From UBA4782 sp034430215 (lineage in GTDB: Bacteria; Chloroflexota; Anaerolineae; Anaerolineales; Anaerolineaceae): a stretch of 64,000 bases of DNA. This document shows positions 33,691-42,304 of this stretch, piece by piece. The translations under genes were made by a program, and so were the position numbers. The notes below the pieces were generated by a model, which saw only the letters and a program-made list of their open reading frames with translations, did not search any database and was not told the origin of the DNA. The stretch is taken from contig DAOUFE010000028.1 in the NCBI GenBank assembly GCA_034430215.1, forward strand, positions 29,036 through 93,035, read 5' to 3'. How positions within the stretch are numbered: the first letter of the stretch is position 1; each line of letters opens with the position of its first letter.

Positions 33691-35250
33691 TTATTTAGGT
33701 GGGTAACCGGTTATATCCTGGATTTCTTTATAGAGTGGTTTTAACCGTTTGTACATCTTTTTATATACCCGGTTATACAACTCATCATAATATTTATGGC
33801 TTTCTTTCCCTGGTTCAAAGGTCTCTCCAAGATGAGTCATTTCCTTAATCGCCGTTTCAAAATTGGGATGTAATCCCAATCCCACTGCTGCATCGATGGC
33901 GGCTCCCAATCCTGAAGCTTCATATACATGAGGGCGTGACACTGGTAGTCCAAAAATATCCGCCGTGATCTGCATGGCAGCATTACTCTGACTGCCGCCA
34001 CCTGCTATCCGAATTTCAGTAATGGGAATGCCACTGCGTTTGGAAGTCTTTTCAGCACCTTCCCGCAAGGCATAAGCTAATCCTTCGATAATGGATCGAT
34101 AGATGTGAGCCCGGGTATGGATATCGCCAAACCCGATGATGCCACCCTTTGCTTCAGGTCCCGGTTCCTTTAACCCTGGCGACCAGTAAGGCTGCAAGAC
34201 CAGACCCATTGAACCAGCAGGCACCGAATTGACCAGGTCATCGAATAATTCTTCCGCTTCGACACCCCGCTGCTGTGCAAGGCGCTCTTCATTCATGCCA
34301 AATTCTCGCTTGAACCAACTTATCATCCAATAACCACGATAAATTTGGATCTCCAAGCTATACGCATCTGGTACAGCAGATGGATATGGGGGTATTAATG
34401 GAATGACTTCTACATATTTTTTGTGCGTAGTATTGATCGTCGCAGTTGTGCCAAAACTCAAGCAGGCAACATTCGGTTCCAGGCAACCTGCGCCAATGAC
34501 TTCACATGCTTTATCTGCTGCTGCAGCAATAAGAGGTAATCCTTCAGGTATCCCGGTTTCCACCGATGCCTCATGGTTGATTTCACCAATTTTCTGTGCA
34601 GGCGGTACAAGTTCAGGCAGCTTCGATTTTTCTATTGGAACAGCCTGCCATTTCCAATCAAACTTGCTCGCCCAATCTTTATTCTTATAATCAAATGGTA
34701 TATATGCAACCTGGCAACCAATCGAATCCGCAATTCTACCAGTCATCTTGTAGGTAAGGTATCCTGATAATTGGATATACTTATCAGTTTTTTCCCAAAG
34801 CTCTGGTTGGTTGGTTCGAATCCAATTCAATTCTGCTTCAGCTTGCAGGTATTTAACAGTGTCAGACATCCCCGCAAGGGCAAAAGCAATTCCCCAAAAT
34901 CCACTTACTGGTTTTAGTCCCTCTGTGCGGCGCTGATCCATCCAGGTGATTGCAGGTCGGAGCGGATTTCCACTTTTATCCAGGTTGATCAAGGTACTGC
35001 GTTGGGTGGTAATTGCAACACCAGCAATAGCATTCTTATCCACACCAGGCATCTGCCAAAGCTCCTGGCATGCCTGGCAAACTGCATTCCAAAAAACGAT
35101 GGGCTCTTGTTCGATCAGCCCCGGTGCTGGAGTTAGGTATTCAGGAAGCTTTACTTTAGTTTTTACAATTAATTCTCCTCGCAAATTGAAGATTAAAGCT
35201 CTGACACTTTGGGTTCCGTTATCGATGGCAAGGAGAAATTCTTTGGTCAT
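33691..35250 (-). CDS. FGGY-family carbohydrate/glycerol kinase
   Basis: ATP-dependent sugar or polyol kinase, 519 aa. LAIDNGTQSVRALIF (phosphate-1), TTQRSTLINLDKSGNPLRPAITWMDQRR, LSFGTTATINTT and the C-terminal ADP-binding RIAGGGSQSNAAMQITADIFGLPV are FGGY hallmarks. The active-site wording differs from bacterial GlpK, which has QRET: here Glu is Ser (QRST), so the substrate may not be glycerol. AGGAG precedes ATG 35250. It is last in a four-gene operon with GlpD-like and AGPS-like enzymes. The E. coli ygcE kinase beside ygcU (an AGPS-like flavoprotein) is a comparable pairing. Substrate open. Confidence 0.85.
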   Translation of the reverse strand: MTKEFLLAIDNGTQSVRALIFNLRGELIVKTKVKLPEYLTPAPGLIEQEPIVFWNAVCQACQELWQMPGVDKNAIAGVAITTQRSTLINLDKSGNPLRPAITWMDQRRTEGLKPVSGFWGIAFALAGMSDTVKYLQAEAELNWIRTNQPELWEKTDKYIQLSGYLTYKMTGRIADSIGCQVAYIPFDYKNKDWASKFDWKWQAVPIEKSKLPELVPPAQKIGEINHEASVETGIPEGLPLIAAAADKACEVIGAGCLEPNVACLSFGTTATINTTHKKYVEVIPLIPPYPSAVPDAYSLEIQIYRGYWMISWFKREFGMNEERLAQQRGVEAEELFDDLVNSVPAGSMGLVLQPYWSPGLKEPGPEAKGGIIGFGDIHTRAHIYRSIIEGLAYALREGAEKTSKRSGIPITEIRIAGGGSQSNAAMQITADIFGLPVSRPHVYEASGLGAAIDAAVGLGLHPNFETAIKEMTHLGETFEPGKESHKYYDELYNRVYKKMYKRLKPLYKEIQDITGYPPK

Positions 35251-35300
35251 GGCTGGCTCCTGATATATGGTATATAGATGTATTTCTCAGTACAGTTTTA

Positions 35301-36881
35301 TCACATTTCCGGTAAACTGTATGATTCCTGAATAATTCTTTTATACCTCAATACCTCATCCTGCCATTTCTCAAGAGACCAGCCAAGTACCTGCATAATA
35401 CTTTCTTTTAGCTTTGCCAGGTGTTGAACTCCCCCTGCAGGTTGTATTAATCCCAACCTGACACGCCGGAGCAGCAGGTCATCCAGATGTACCACACTTT
35501 CCTGGGCAGCCGCATAAGTAATTTCCAAAGGAGTTATTGTGCAGCCTGGCAAGGATTCGAAGTTGATCATCTGACTATTCTTAAGCCATTGTAGAAAAGG
35601 AGTACCATACCGGTCATTTAATTGCTCCGGACAATTCATCTCTTTTTGTGCTTTTGTGAACTCCGGATCAAACATAGATTTCTTCCAATCAAAATGAGGA
35701 TCTCTTCCCAATCTCGGGATGGCACGTTCGAGTACCGCTTTTGCCATAACACGATAGGTGGTTAATTTTCCACCTGTGATTGTTAAAAGCCCTTGATCTT
35801 CATACACCGCATGCCGGCGAGATTGAGCAGATGGGGATATGGAATCTACCTTGATGATTGGACGTAACCCCGAAAAAGTAGAAAGCACATCATTTTCAGT
35901 AATACCAGCATGGGGAAAGGTGACATGCACAGCTTCCATCAGATAATCAAATTCCCTTTTATCAACAAAAGGTTCCGCTGCTTTTTGTTCATACTCAATG
36001 GGATGATCCAAATCAGTTGTTCCAACAACGGTAGTACCATTCCAGGGAATGAAAAACATCGTACGGTGATCCTGTGGATGATCGAAAGTGATGGCATGGG
36101 TAAGGGGTAGTTTCGATCCATCTATGACAAGGTGACTGCCTCGTTGCTTACGAATGATGGGTTTTTTCCCTACCAGACCTCGTAGGGTATCTGTCCAGGG
36201 TCCAGTAGCATTGATCACCACCCTGGCAGGAATCTCAATGGGGTTGCAATCAGGTTTATCCTTTCTTTCAACAACCACACCTGCCACCTCTCCGCTGGAA
36301 ATCCGCATCAGTTCAGTGACGCTGGCATAATTGATAGCGGTGCCCCCCAACTCCTCCCCTTCCTCGATCAGACGCAGAACCAGGCGAGCATCATCCACCA
36401 CTGCATCAAAGTAGAACAGTCCATTCTTTAAACCGTCTGGATTAAGCTGTGGGCAAATGGAGAGAAGCTTTTCCCGCTTTACTTTTCCATGATTCCATTT
36501 ATTTCCCATAAGATCATAAATCACCAGACCAAGAATATATTTCTTCGTTGAGATTTCTGCGCCTACATAATTATTGATCAGGAAACACATCGGTTCGACC
36601 AGCTCGGGTACTTCATGCAGCAATCTTTCCCTCTCCCGAACTGATTCATAGGTGACATTGAATTGTCCCTGGTTAAGATACCTTAAGCCTCCATGCACCA
36701 GCTTGGATGATTTACTGGAAGTTCCCGAAGCGAAATCACGCGCTTCCAACAAGAGCACTCTCAATCCAGCATCTGCTGCATATCGAAAGATACCTGCACC
36801 CGTGATTCCCCCCCCAACAATGATGATGTCCCAGGGGTGCTGGATTACCTCCCATACCTGGTCACGTTCACTTGGCTGCAT
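35301..36881 (-). CDS. glpD: GlpD-like FAD-dependent glycerol-3-phosphate dehydrogenase
   Basis: Membrane-associated flavoenzyme oxidising glycerol 3-phosphate to DHAP and passing electrons to quinone, 526 aa. The N-terminal dinucleotide fold IIVGGGITGAGIFRYAADAG is followed by the DAO-family signature SGTSSKSSKLVHGGLRYL, a central PARVVINATGPWTD segment and KPIIRKQRGSHLVID; the C-terminal DAO_C domain (about 380-520) has LTITGGKLTTYRVMA before it. ATG 36881 is chosen over GTG 36884 because GGAGGA is spaced for it and it overlaps the previous stop by one base (TGATG). Confidence 0.9.
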   Translation of the reverse strand: MQPSERDQVWEVIQHPWDIIIVGGGITGAGIFRYAADAGLRVLLLEARDFASGTSSKSSKLVHGGLRYLNQGQFNVTYESVRERERLLHEVPELVEPMCFLINNYVGAEISTKKYILGLVIYDLMGNKWNHGKVKREKLLSICPQLNPDGLKNGLFYFDAVVDDARLVLRLIEEGEELGGTAINYASVTELMRISSGEVAGVVVERKDKPDCNPIEIPARVVINATGPWTDTLRGLVGKKPIIRKQRGSHLVIDGSKLPLTHAITFDHPQDHRTMFFIPWNGTTVVGTTDLDHPIEYEQKAAEPFVDKREFDYLMEAVHVTFPHAGITENDVLSTFSGLRPIIKVDSISPSAQSRRHAVYEDQGLLTITGGKLTTYRVMAKAVLERAIPRLGRDPHFDWKKSMFDPEFTKAQKEMNCPEQLNDRYGTPFLQWLKNSQMINFESLPGCTITPLEITYAAAQESVVHLDDLLLRRVRLGLIQPAGGVQHLAKLKESIMQVLGWSLEKWQDEVLRYKRIIQESYSLPEM

Positions 36882-38485
36882 CACTCCTCCTGTTCTACCA
36901 ATAACTTTCCCGGGTTGAGAATTCCTTGTGGATCAGCGAACTCCAGGACTGCATTAAGGTACTGCATGCCTATGAGGCTTTTTTCATTCGCCAGATAAGG
37001 AATGTGATCAACACCTACACCATGCTGGTGGCTGATGGTACCACCATTGGTGACGATGGTCTGGCTGGCAGCAGTCTTCATCTTTTTCCAATGGGCTAAA
37101 GTCTGCTGCGGTTCTTCACTGCGAGGCCACAAATATGTGATATAGATACCCGATCCATCTTGATAATGATGTGACAGGTGACTGAATACCAGAGGTTTGA
37201 CTCCTTCCATCTGTCCAGCATCTGATATCGCTTTCTTCACCTCTGCAAGTGTGCTGACAACTTTACTCCAGGGTAAAGCGGTTTCTAAAGTATCCAACGC
37301 ATACCCCTGATCCCATAGACTGTTTCTCAGGTACGGGGTAGTAAACCTTGTTTTCCTCCACATTTCACCGATCACAAAATCAACGGGGAAGCCGCGATAT
37401 GCAGAAAATACTTCCATTACCCTTCGTTTTGAAAAACGTGCAGTTCGTTTATCACCGGTTATTCCATATATAAGCAGACAGCGATCCGGCCCATTCCCGA
37501 TCAAAGATAGGCCACGGTTGGCAAGGTTCACCAGCTTCACTTTTCCAGAAAGTTCCAGCGTGGTAACAGTCTCTTGAGCATCGCTCAAGCGACACATCGA
37601 AACACCAACTCCATCATTGATGATCTCACGAACGGCTTTTGTTCCATGATCCCAATCCGGGAAGAAAACTGCCGAGAATTTCTCATATTCGGGAATGGGT
37701 TTTACACGGATGATAGCATCTGTAATAACCCCTAACCTGCCCTCTGAACCCAACACCAGATGCTTTAGATCAGGTCCGGCAGCACTTGCAGGTAGTGGTG
37801 GCAGGTCCATTGCTCCCTGTAAGGTTTCTATATGACCTCCCGCAAAGTCTTCTTCAATCCTTCCGTAGTAATAGCATTGCTGACCACAAGAACGCGTGGC
37901 AATCCACCCACCCAGGGTGGAATATTCGAAGGATTGTGGAAAATGTCCCAGAGTGACTCCCCGCTTATTGAGGAGATTCTCCATCTCTGGTCCTGCGATC
38001 CCTGCTCCAAAAGTAGCCAGATGGCTTTCTTTATCGAAATCAATGAATTCTTTCATCCTGCCCATATCAATGGTCAATGTGCAGCCATTTTGTTTTTGCG
38101 GGTTGATGTGACCCAACACGCTGCTGCCGCCCCCATACGGGATGACTTTGATACTGTTGGCTTCCGCAAATTTCAACAGGTCAGCTACTTCTTCACGAGT
38201 AGATGGATAAGCCACACCATCAGGAAATACTTCAAATTCACCGCTTCGCATGGCTACCCAATCAGGTAGACTCTGCCCACGCGCATGCCTGAGTCGTTCT
38301 TCAGCATTGGTGGTGATCAAAGGGTGCTGCGGGATCTTACTTACAGGAACTTTTCCAACAACATCTTCAAGCGTTGCATCTGGGAGTTTTGATCCAATGC
38401 CTACCATTTTTTGAAGATATTCCAATGCGTTTGGTGGTACAAAATATTCTGTCTCGGTGTTTCCCCATCCATTCCAGCGTTTCAT
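36881..38485 (-). CDS. Alkyl-DHAP-synthase-like FAD-linked oxidase (AGPS-like)
   Basis: Flavoenzyme of the VAO/AGPS family, 534 aa. The N-terminal MKRWNGWG resembles the AGPS start; the FAD domain shows IKVIPYGGGSSVLG and GHFPQSFEYSTLGGWIATRSCGQQ with YYGRIEED. The C-terminal cap has RFTTPYLRN and the His-rich loop GGTISHQHGVGVDH, matching the S-H-x-H-G of alkylglycerone-phosphate synthases rather than the S-x-E-H-G of D-lactate dehydrogenases. AGPS swaps the acyl of acyl-DHAP for a fatty alcohol in ether-lipid synthesis; other clade members have no known reaction. ATG 38485 follows GAGGTG; GTG 38509 would overlap the regulator gene. Confidence 0.82.
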   Translation of the reverse strand: MKRWNGWGNTETEYFVPPNALEYLQKMVGIGSKLPDATLEDVVGKVPVSKIPQHPLITTNAEERLRHARGQSLPDWVAMRSGEFEVFPDGVAYPSTREEVADLLKFAEANSIKVIPYGGGSSVLGHINPQKQNGCTLTIDMGRMKEFIDFDKESHLATFGAGIAGPEMENLLNKRGVTLGHFPQSFEYSTLGGWIATRSCGQQCYYYGRIEEDFAGGHIETLQGAMDLPPLPASAAGPDLKHLVLGSEGRLGVITDAIIRVKPIPEYEKFSAVFFPDWDHGTKAVREIINDGVGVSMCRLSDAQETVTTLELSGKVKLVNLANRGLSLIGNGPDRCLLIYGITGDKRTARFSKRRVMEVFSAYRGFPVDFVIGEMWRKTRFTTPYLRNSLWDQGYALDTLETALPWSKVVSTLAEVKKAISDAGQMEGVKPLVFSHLSHHYQDGSGIYITYLWPRSEEPQQTLAHWKKMKTAASQTIVTNGGTISHQHGVGVDHIPYLANEKSLIGMQYLNAVLEFADPQGILNPGKLLVEQEE

Positions 38486-38495
38486 ATTCACCTCA

Positions 38496-39194
38496 TCAAT
38501 ATTGTTCACCAGTATTTTCCCAATACCGGATACTATCTTGCATTACCTTCTGACATATTTCATATACTCTTCTATCATCAGCTGCTTTTGCTGCCTGCTG
38601 AATATCCCTATAGAAATCACACGAATGAATGCGCGCTTCAGGTTGCTCAAAATACTTTTCAGCAAGGATCAGGTACATTTTTGAGAAGCCATTGAGGATC
38701 AAAGTAAATACAGGATTCCCTGATAGGATTGACATCGTTTTTAAAACCTTCCAATCAAAAGCAGCGAAGGATCGAGCATCAGTGTTTAAATTGGGTAGAG
38801 TAGCAAATAATTCCAAAACCTCATCACGATTGTTCTGCACCGCAGCCTGGAAAAAGGCAGGAGCCAGCAGAATACGAACAGTCAACAGATGCTCTACAAA
38901 CTGGGGATAATAATGCTCGGAATGATTCGCCAGGTGCTCTAGAACAGCCAGGTTTCCTTCCTGCCAGGGATTGCAAACCCTTGTGGATTTCCCTTGATGG
39001 ATTTCGATCCAGCCATCCCGCTCCAATCGTTGAAGGGTTTCTCGCAAGGTGGGACGTGTAACACCTAATTGGGCTGCCAGTTCACGTTCAGGGGGTAGCA
39101 TACTGTCAAAAGGAAATGAGCCATCCAGGATGGCATCGATCAAACGGCTTTCAGCCAGTTCAGCAGGTTTGAGGATAGGAGGGTATTTATTCAT
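38496..39194 (-). CDS. fadR: FadR-like GntR-family regulator
   Basis: Transcription factor, 232 aa. The N-terminal winged helix has LPPERELAAQLGVTRPTLRETLQRLERDGWIEIHQGKST, nearly the FadR recognition region. The C-terminal all-helical domain follows true FadR (NPVFTLILNGFSKMYL, YFEQPEARIHSCDFY) rather than generic FCD regulators, suggesting long-chain acyl-CoA as ligand. It is first in the operon with the AGPS-like, GlpD-like and kinase genes, and a FadR-type operator overlaps its own start site, so it should repress the operon and itself. FadR is best known from gamma-proteobacteria. Confidence 0.85.
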   Translation of the reverse strand: MNKYPPILKPAELAESRLIDAILDGSFPFDSMLPPERELAAQLGVTRPTLRETLQRLERDGWIEIHQGKSTRVCNPWQEGNLAVLEHLANHSEHYYPQFVEHLLTVRILLAPAFFQAAVQNNRDEVLELFATLPNLNTDARSFAAFDWKVLKTMSILSGNPVFTLILNGFSKMYLILAEKYFEQPEARIHSCDFYRDIQQAAKAADDRRVYEICQKVMQDSIRYWENTGEQY

Positions 39195-39205
39195 AATTGC
39201 TTGGT

Positions 39206-39223
39206 AAGAGGTCTGACCAGTTT
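39206..39223 (-). promoter_or_regulatory. FadR-type operator
   Basis: On the minus strand this reads AAACTGGTCAGACCTCTT, matching E. coli FadR sites of the CTGGTCnGACCT form; the core GGTC-A-GACC (39210-39218) is palindromic. It starts at the predicted transcription start (about 39222), so bound regulator would block the operon. Confidence 0.75.
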
Positions 39224-39228
39224 ATTTC

Positions 39229-39257
39229 ATTATAGAGAAATTATTGCTTAATTTCAA
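39229..39257 (-). promoter_or_regulatory. Promoter of the fadR-like operon
   Basis: On the minus strand TTGAAA (39257-39252), a 17-nt spacer and TATAAT (39234-39229): a near-consensus sigma-70 promoter, directly followed by the operator. Confidence 0.8.
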
Positions 39258-39385
39258 TCCCCTCTTTATTAGTATTTTGTGTGGCGACAAGGTAGCTTCA
39301 TCGCCCTGCTAGAAAAGAGAGTTGTAGGACGTTTCTCATAAGGTCATTTTGAAGAATTTCTACCGCATCAGATACAGTATTGGTG

Positions 39386-39419
39386 AGATTATTGCATTTG
39401 TTTTTCAATGCAATAATCT
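39386..39419. repeat. Perfect 13-bp inverted repeat, possible small RNA or terminator
   Basis: AGATTATTGCATT (39386-39398) and AATGCAATAATCT (39407-39419) pair exactly around an 8-nt T-rich loop. It lies in the middle of a gene-free stretch with no gene end nearby (nearest stop about 330 nt), so it does not read as an ordinary terminator. Confidence 0.5.
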
Positions 39420-39690
39420 TCAACTAAAGGGTACAGGCATCTATTGACTTCACCACTGAATTTTCAACAAAAAATCCTGCAGTGAATTAATCAAAATTTA
39501 TTGTTGGGTAGAATTTACTTTTTCTCAATCAATTTTCTATTATCTTGAAAATAAAAGTGTTTATGACACCGATGTGAAAACACCCACATTGTATACCCGT
39601 AGGCTTCATGGCTAATGGTAACCCTGATTAAAACTTCGGCGAACTTCACACAAGAGTATAGGTGTACAGCCCTTACCTATTATTTAAATC

Positions 39691-39721
39691 AAGAAGTGCG
39701 GTAATCTTCACCGCACTTCTT
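39691..39721 (-). terminator. Terminator-like hairpin after the DUF5667-like gene
   Basis: AAGAAGTGCGGT (39691-39702) pairs perfectly with ACCGCACTTCTT (39710-39721), 12 bp with a 7-nt loop, 32 nt past the minus-strand stop at 39753. Reading minus, a T-rich stretch follows. Confidence 0.7.
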
Positions 39722-39752
39722 CAATACTACCAGTAATGATTGCACCAGTAAT

Positions 39753-40751
39753 TTAGTGATGGTTTCCGTTAGTTGTTGGTTCTTCATGATGTACTGGCGG
39801 TGTTACCACACCCCCGTTTCCATCACCAGAATAAGGTGTGCATGTACAACTTTCATCCGGACCAGGCCCCGGGCCATAACCACTTCCGGGTGTTGGCGTA
39901 CCGGTTGTCCAGGGGTTTTTATCTACTGTTCCTTGCAATCCTTGTGTTCCTTGTAAACCTTGTGATGCAATTACTTCTGGAGTTGCGGATTGTGTTTGAT
40001 CTTGGACCTGATCACGCTCTTGTAAACGTATACGTAATTGATCAGGAGTCAATCCCTCTTCAAATAAATGGAGTCTGTCTTGAATCATCAATTTGGTTTG
40101 CTCTAGAATCGGATTCGCTCCTTGTGGATCCTTTCCTTGATATTGCGAAAGTATCTCATTATGTTTCTGTAGAGAAATTTCTAACTTTTGTAATGCCTTT
40201 GCAGCACTATCACCTTTCAGGTTTAATGCGTATTGCAAAGTCTGATCAATCTGATTCTGGTACCTGTTTGTCACTTTTTCAGAGATTTCTTTATTCGAAT
40301 CCAACAATAATCTAATCTCCTCAAAACGCCTGGCAGTGAAATCATATTCCAGTTGATATTGAACTTCTGGATCACTCGTTAAGGCGATGCGCATTTCTTC
40401 AGTCCATAGTTTTACTTCATAAAGTGGTTGATCAGGTTGGCTGGATTGAGCTGCTGCTACAGTTACTCCCCCTGCTCCAAACACCATCGTGAAGATTACC
40501 AAAATAGTTGCAAATATATTGAACATTAATGCATGCTCCTTTCGGTATAAGGTAAATTTAGATGATATTTCCTTCATCCATCTATTAAGACGAGAATCTA
40601 CCTGAGGAGATACGCTGCGAGAAACTCTTTTTATTTCTTGTAAGTAAGCAATACGCCCCCTTTCAATATCTGCAGTGCTTCTATCCTTAACTTTTTCGAT
40701 CAGTTTTAATTGATCGACCACAGTGCTTAGTTGCTCATCTTTCTTCCCCAT
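39753..40751 (-). CDS. DUF5667-like membrane protein, probable sigma-factor partner
   Basis: Single-pass membrane protein, 332 aa. A charged cytoplasmic region (about 1-75) precedes a helix (FNIFATILVIFTMVFGAGGVTVAAAQ, about 76-101), then an extracytoplasmic helical domain resembling DUF5667 (PDQPLYEVKLWTEEMRIALTSDPEVQYQLEYDFTARR). The C-terminal 80 residues are low-complexity: two GLQGT units, Gly/Pro repeats, a CTC pair and a His-rich end. Arrangement after an ECF sigma gene suggests an anti-sigma or envelope-sensing role, which is inference. AAGGAG five nt upstream selects ATG 40751 over the longer frame to 40799. Confidence 0.75.
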   Translation of the reverse strand: MGKKDEQLSTVVDQLKLIEKVKDRSTADIERGRIAYLQEIKRVSRSVSPQVDSRLNRWMKEISSKFTLYRKEHALMFNIFATILVIFTMVFGAGGVTVAAAQSSQPDQPLYEVKLWTEEMRIALTSDPEVQYQLEYDFTARRFEEIRLLLDSNKEISEKVTNRYQNQIDQTLQYALNLKGDSAAKALQKLEISLQKHNEILSQYQGKDPQGANPILEQTKLMIQDRLHLFEEGLTPDQLRIRLQERDQVQDQTQSATPEVIASQGLQGTQGLQGTVDKNPWTTGTPTPGSGYGPGPGPDESCTCTPYSGDGNGGVVTPPVHHEEPTTNGNHH

Positions 40752-40761
40752 TTTTTCTCCT

Positions 40762-41301
40762 TCACTCCAAATCCAATAAAGATTTTCGTAGAGAATCAAG
40801 TGCGCGATGCTGCAAGGCTTTTACTGAACCCACTGTCCTTTTTAATACAGCGGCAATTTCAGGGTTTTCCCATCCTTCCAGGTATTTCAAAGTGACCACA
40901 AGACTTTGTTCAGGGGTCAAAGATTGTAATGCCTTACGAACATGGGCTTGTTTTTGTCTGATTTCCATTTGTTGTTCAGGAAGGTCTTGTTCATTGGCAT
41001 GAATACACTCATCGAGTTCCACCATCTCATGTGAATGGCTGCGGAACTGATCAGTTACCCAATTATGGGCTGTTCTGTATAAATAAGCCTGTAAATGATC
41101 TTTAGGCCCGTGACCTGTCTGCAAAGCAGCCAGAAAACGAGAAAATGTATCCGCAACACATTCTTCAGCAAAATTTTCATCACCCATTAATCTCATAGCA
41201 TAACGATAAATGCCAGTGTTATAACGATCATAAACCATCGCAAGAGCATCTATGTCAAAAGTTCTTGCACGCGCTAGAAGGTTTTTATCATCTTCAAACA
41301 T
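40762..41301 (-). CDS. ECF (sigma-70 family) RNA polymerase sigma factor
   Basis: Extracytoplasmic-function sigma factor, 179 aa. Region 2 is clear (DALAMVYDRYNTGIYRYAMRLMGDENFAEECVADTFSRFL), followed by AYLYRTAHNWVTDQFR, and region 4 has QSLVVTLKYLEGWENPEIAAVLKRTVGSVKALQHRALDSLR with its helix-turn-helix. The next gene (DUF5667-like membrane protein) starts 10 nt after its stop and is the likely partner. ECF factors usually autoregulate; I could not identify a bipartite promoter with confidence. Confidence 0.92.
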   Translation of the reverse strand: MFEDDKNLLARARTFDIDALAMVYDRYNTGIYRYAMRLMGDENFAEECVADTFSRFLAALQTGHGPKDHLQAYLYRTAHNWVTDQFRSHSHEMVELDECIHANEQDLPEQQMEIRQKQAHVRKALQSLTPEQSLVVTLKYLEGWENPEIAAVLKRTVGSVKALQHRALDSLRKSLLDLE

Positions 41302-41590
41302 AATTCTCTACCTGTTAAGACGGTGAATCCGTGAAAAAGATACGCAAAATGAATGAGGTGAGAGCTTATAAAGAGAGTGTTCTGTATTGATGACTAAAAG
41401 TTGTAACTATCTATGATTCTAAATCAATAATCGAATTATCCTGCCACGGCTTTTCATTTCAAAATTTTCAACAGCACTATGTTCGGTGCAGTATTAGTCA
41501 TTGCATTTATCCCACAATACACGTCTTTTACAAAATCATTTTTCATTTCATGGTACATTTATTCAACAAACCCATTTCAAGGAAAAAATC

Positions 41591-42070
41591 ATGTCAACCA
41601 TCCTTTCCCAAAGCGCACAAAAAGTGCGGCAGGCACTCGAAAAACTTGGGTTACCCTGTCGGGTTATTGAACTTCCCGATTCCACTCGCACCGCGATCGA
41701 AGCAGCCCAGGCGATTGGTTGTCAGGTGACACAAATAGTCAAATCACTTGTATTCCGTGGAAAACAAACGAACAAGGGTATTCTGGTATTGGCAAGCGGG
41801 GTTAATCGGGTGAATGAATCTCTGCTGGCACAATACTGCGGTGAACCTGTTGCCAAAGCAGATGCTGATTTTGTGCTTTCGAGAACCGGCTTTGCCATCG
41901 GGGGTGTTCCTCCCCTGGCACACACTTCTTCTTTGGAAACATACATTGATCAAGACCTGTACCAATGGGATGAGGTCTGGGCAGCCGCTGGCACACCCCA
42001 CGCGGTGTTTGCCCTTCGCCCCGCTGACCTGGAATTAATCACATCTGGGAAAATCGTTGAGGTAAAGTAA
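41591..42070 (+). CDS. YbaK/EbsC-type aminoacyl-tRNA deacylase
   Basis: Trans-editing protein that clears mischarged tRNAs, 159 aa. The YbaK/ProRS-INS fold is seen from TRTAIEAAQAIGCQVTQIVKSLVFRGK (with the conserved Lys), GVNRVNESLL, RTGFAIGGVPPLAHTS and AAGTPHAVFALRPADLE near the end. ATG 41591 is preceded by AAGG; the longer frame from 41501 adds a segment with no family similarity. It is monocistronic between the sigma gene (divergent) and an aldolase gene (convergent). Confidence 0.88.
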   Translation: MSTILSQSAQKVRQALEKLGLPCRVIELPDSTRTAIEAAQAIGCQVTQIVKSLVFRGKQTNKGILVLASGVNRVNESLLAQYCGEPVAKADADFVLSRTGFAIGGVPPLAHTSSLETYIDQDLYQWDEVWAAAGTPHAVFALRPADLELITSGKIVEVK

Positions 42071-42269
42071 CTTTCTTGTTTTGACCAAAAAATTATTATT
42101 CCCTAGAATTTCGAAATCAACTTGAAGTTCACCGTAGCCATTTTCTCGATCATGATTTTTTTCTTTTATATACTTCGTGATTCTCGGTAATTACTTCATA
42201 GTAATCACTTTTCTCAGCACGATGAATTCTTTTAAGAACACCCCTCTTTACTTCATACAATAATAAAAA

Positions 42270-42296
42270 AGGTGCAGCTCTTTGCGAACTGCACCT
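42270..42296 (-). terminator. Rho-independent terminator of the class II aldolase gene
   Basis: AGGTGCAG (42270-42277) pairs with CTGCACCT (42289-42296); read on the minus strand the stem is followed by TTTTTTATTATT, a classic intrinsic terminator 9 nt past the stop. Confidence 0.9.
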
Positions 42297-42304
42297 CGAT
42301 CTTT

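Larger units (their letters stand above)
39258..39752. other. Intergenic region without genes
   Basis: About 500 nt between the divergent fadR-like promoter and the DUF5667-like gene end. No supported open frame. It holds a perfect 13-bp hairpin (39386-39419) and the hairpin following the DUF5667-like gene (39691-39721). A small RNA is possible but I see no clear promoter pair for one. Confidence 0.5.

Noticed and set aside
34805..34835. GGTTCGAATCC-like string resembling a tRNA T-arm
   Set aside because: It lies inside the intact FGGY kinase gene, and no acceptor, D or anticodon arms surround it.
39258..39752. Possible insertion-sequence remnant in the largest gap
   Set aside because: No transposase fragment, terminal repeats or target-site duplication could be seen.
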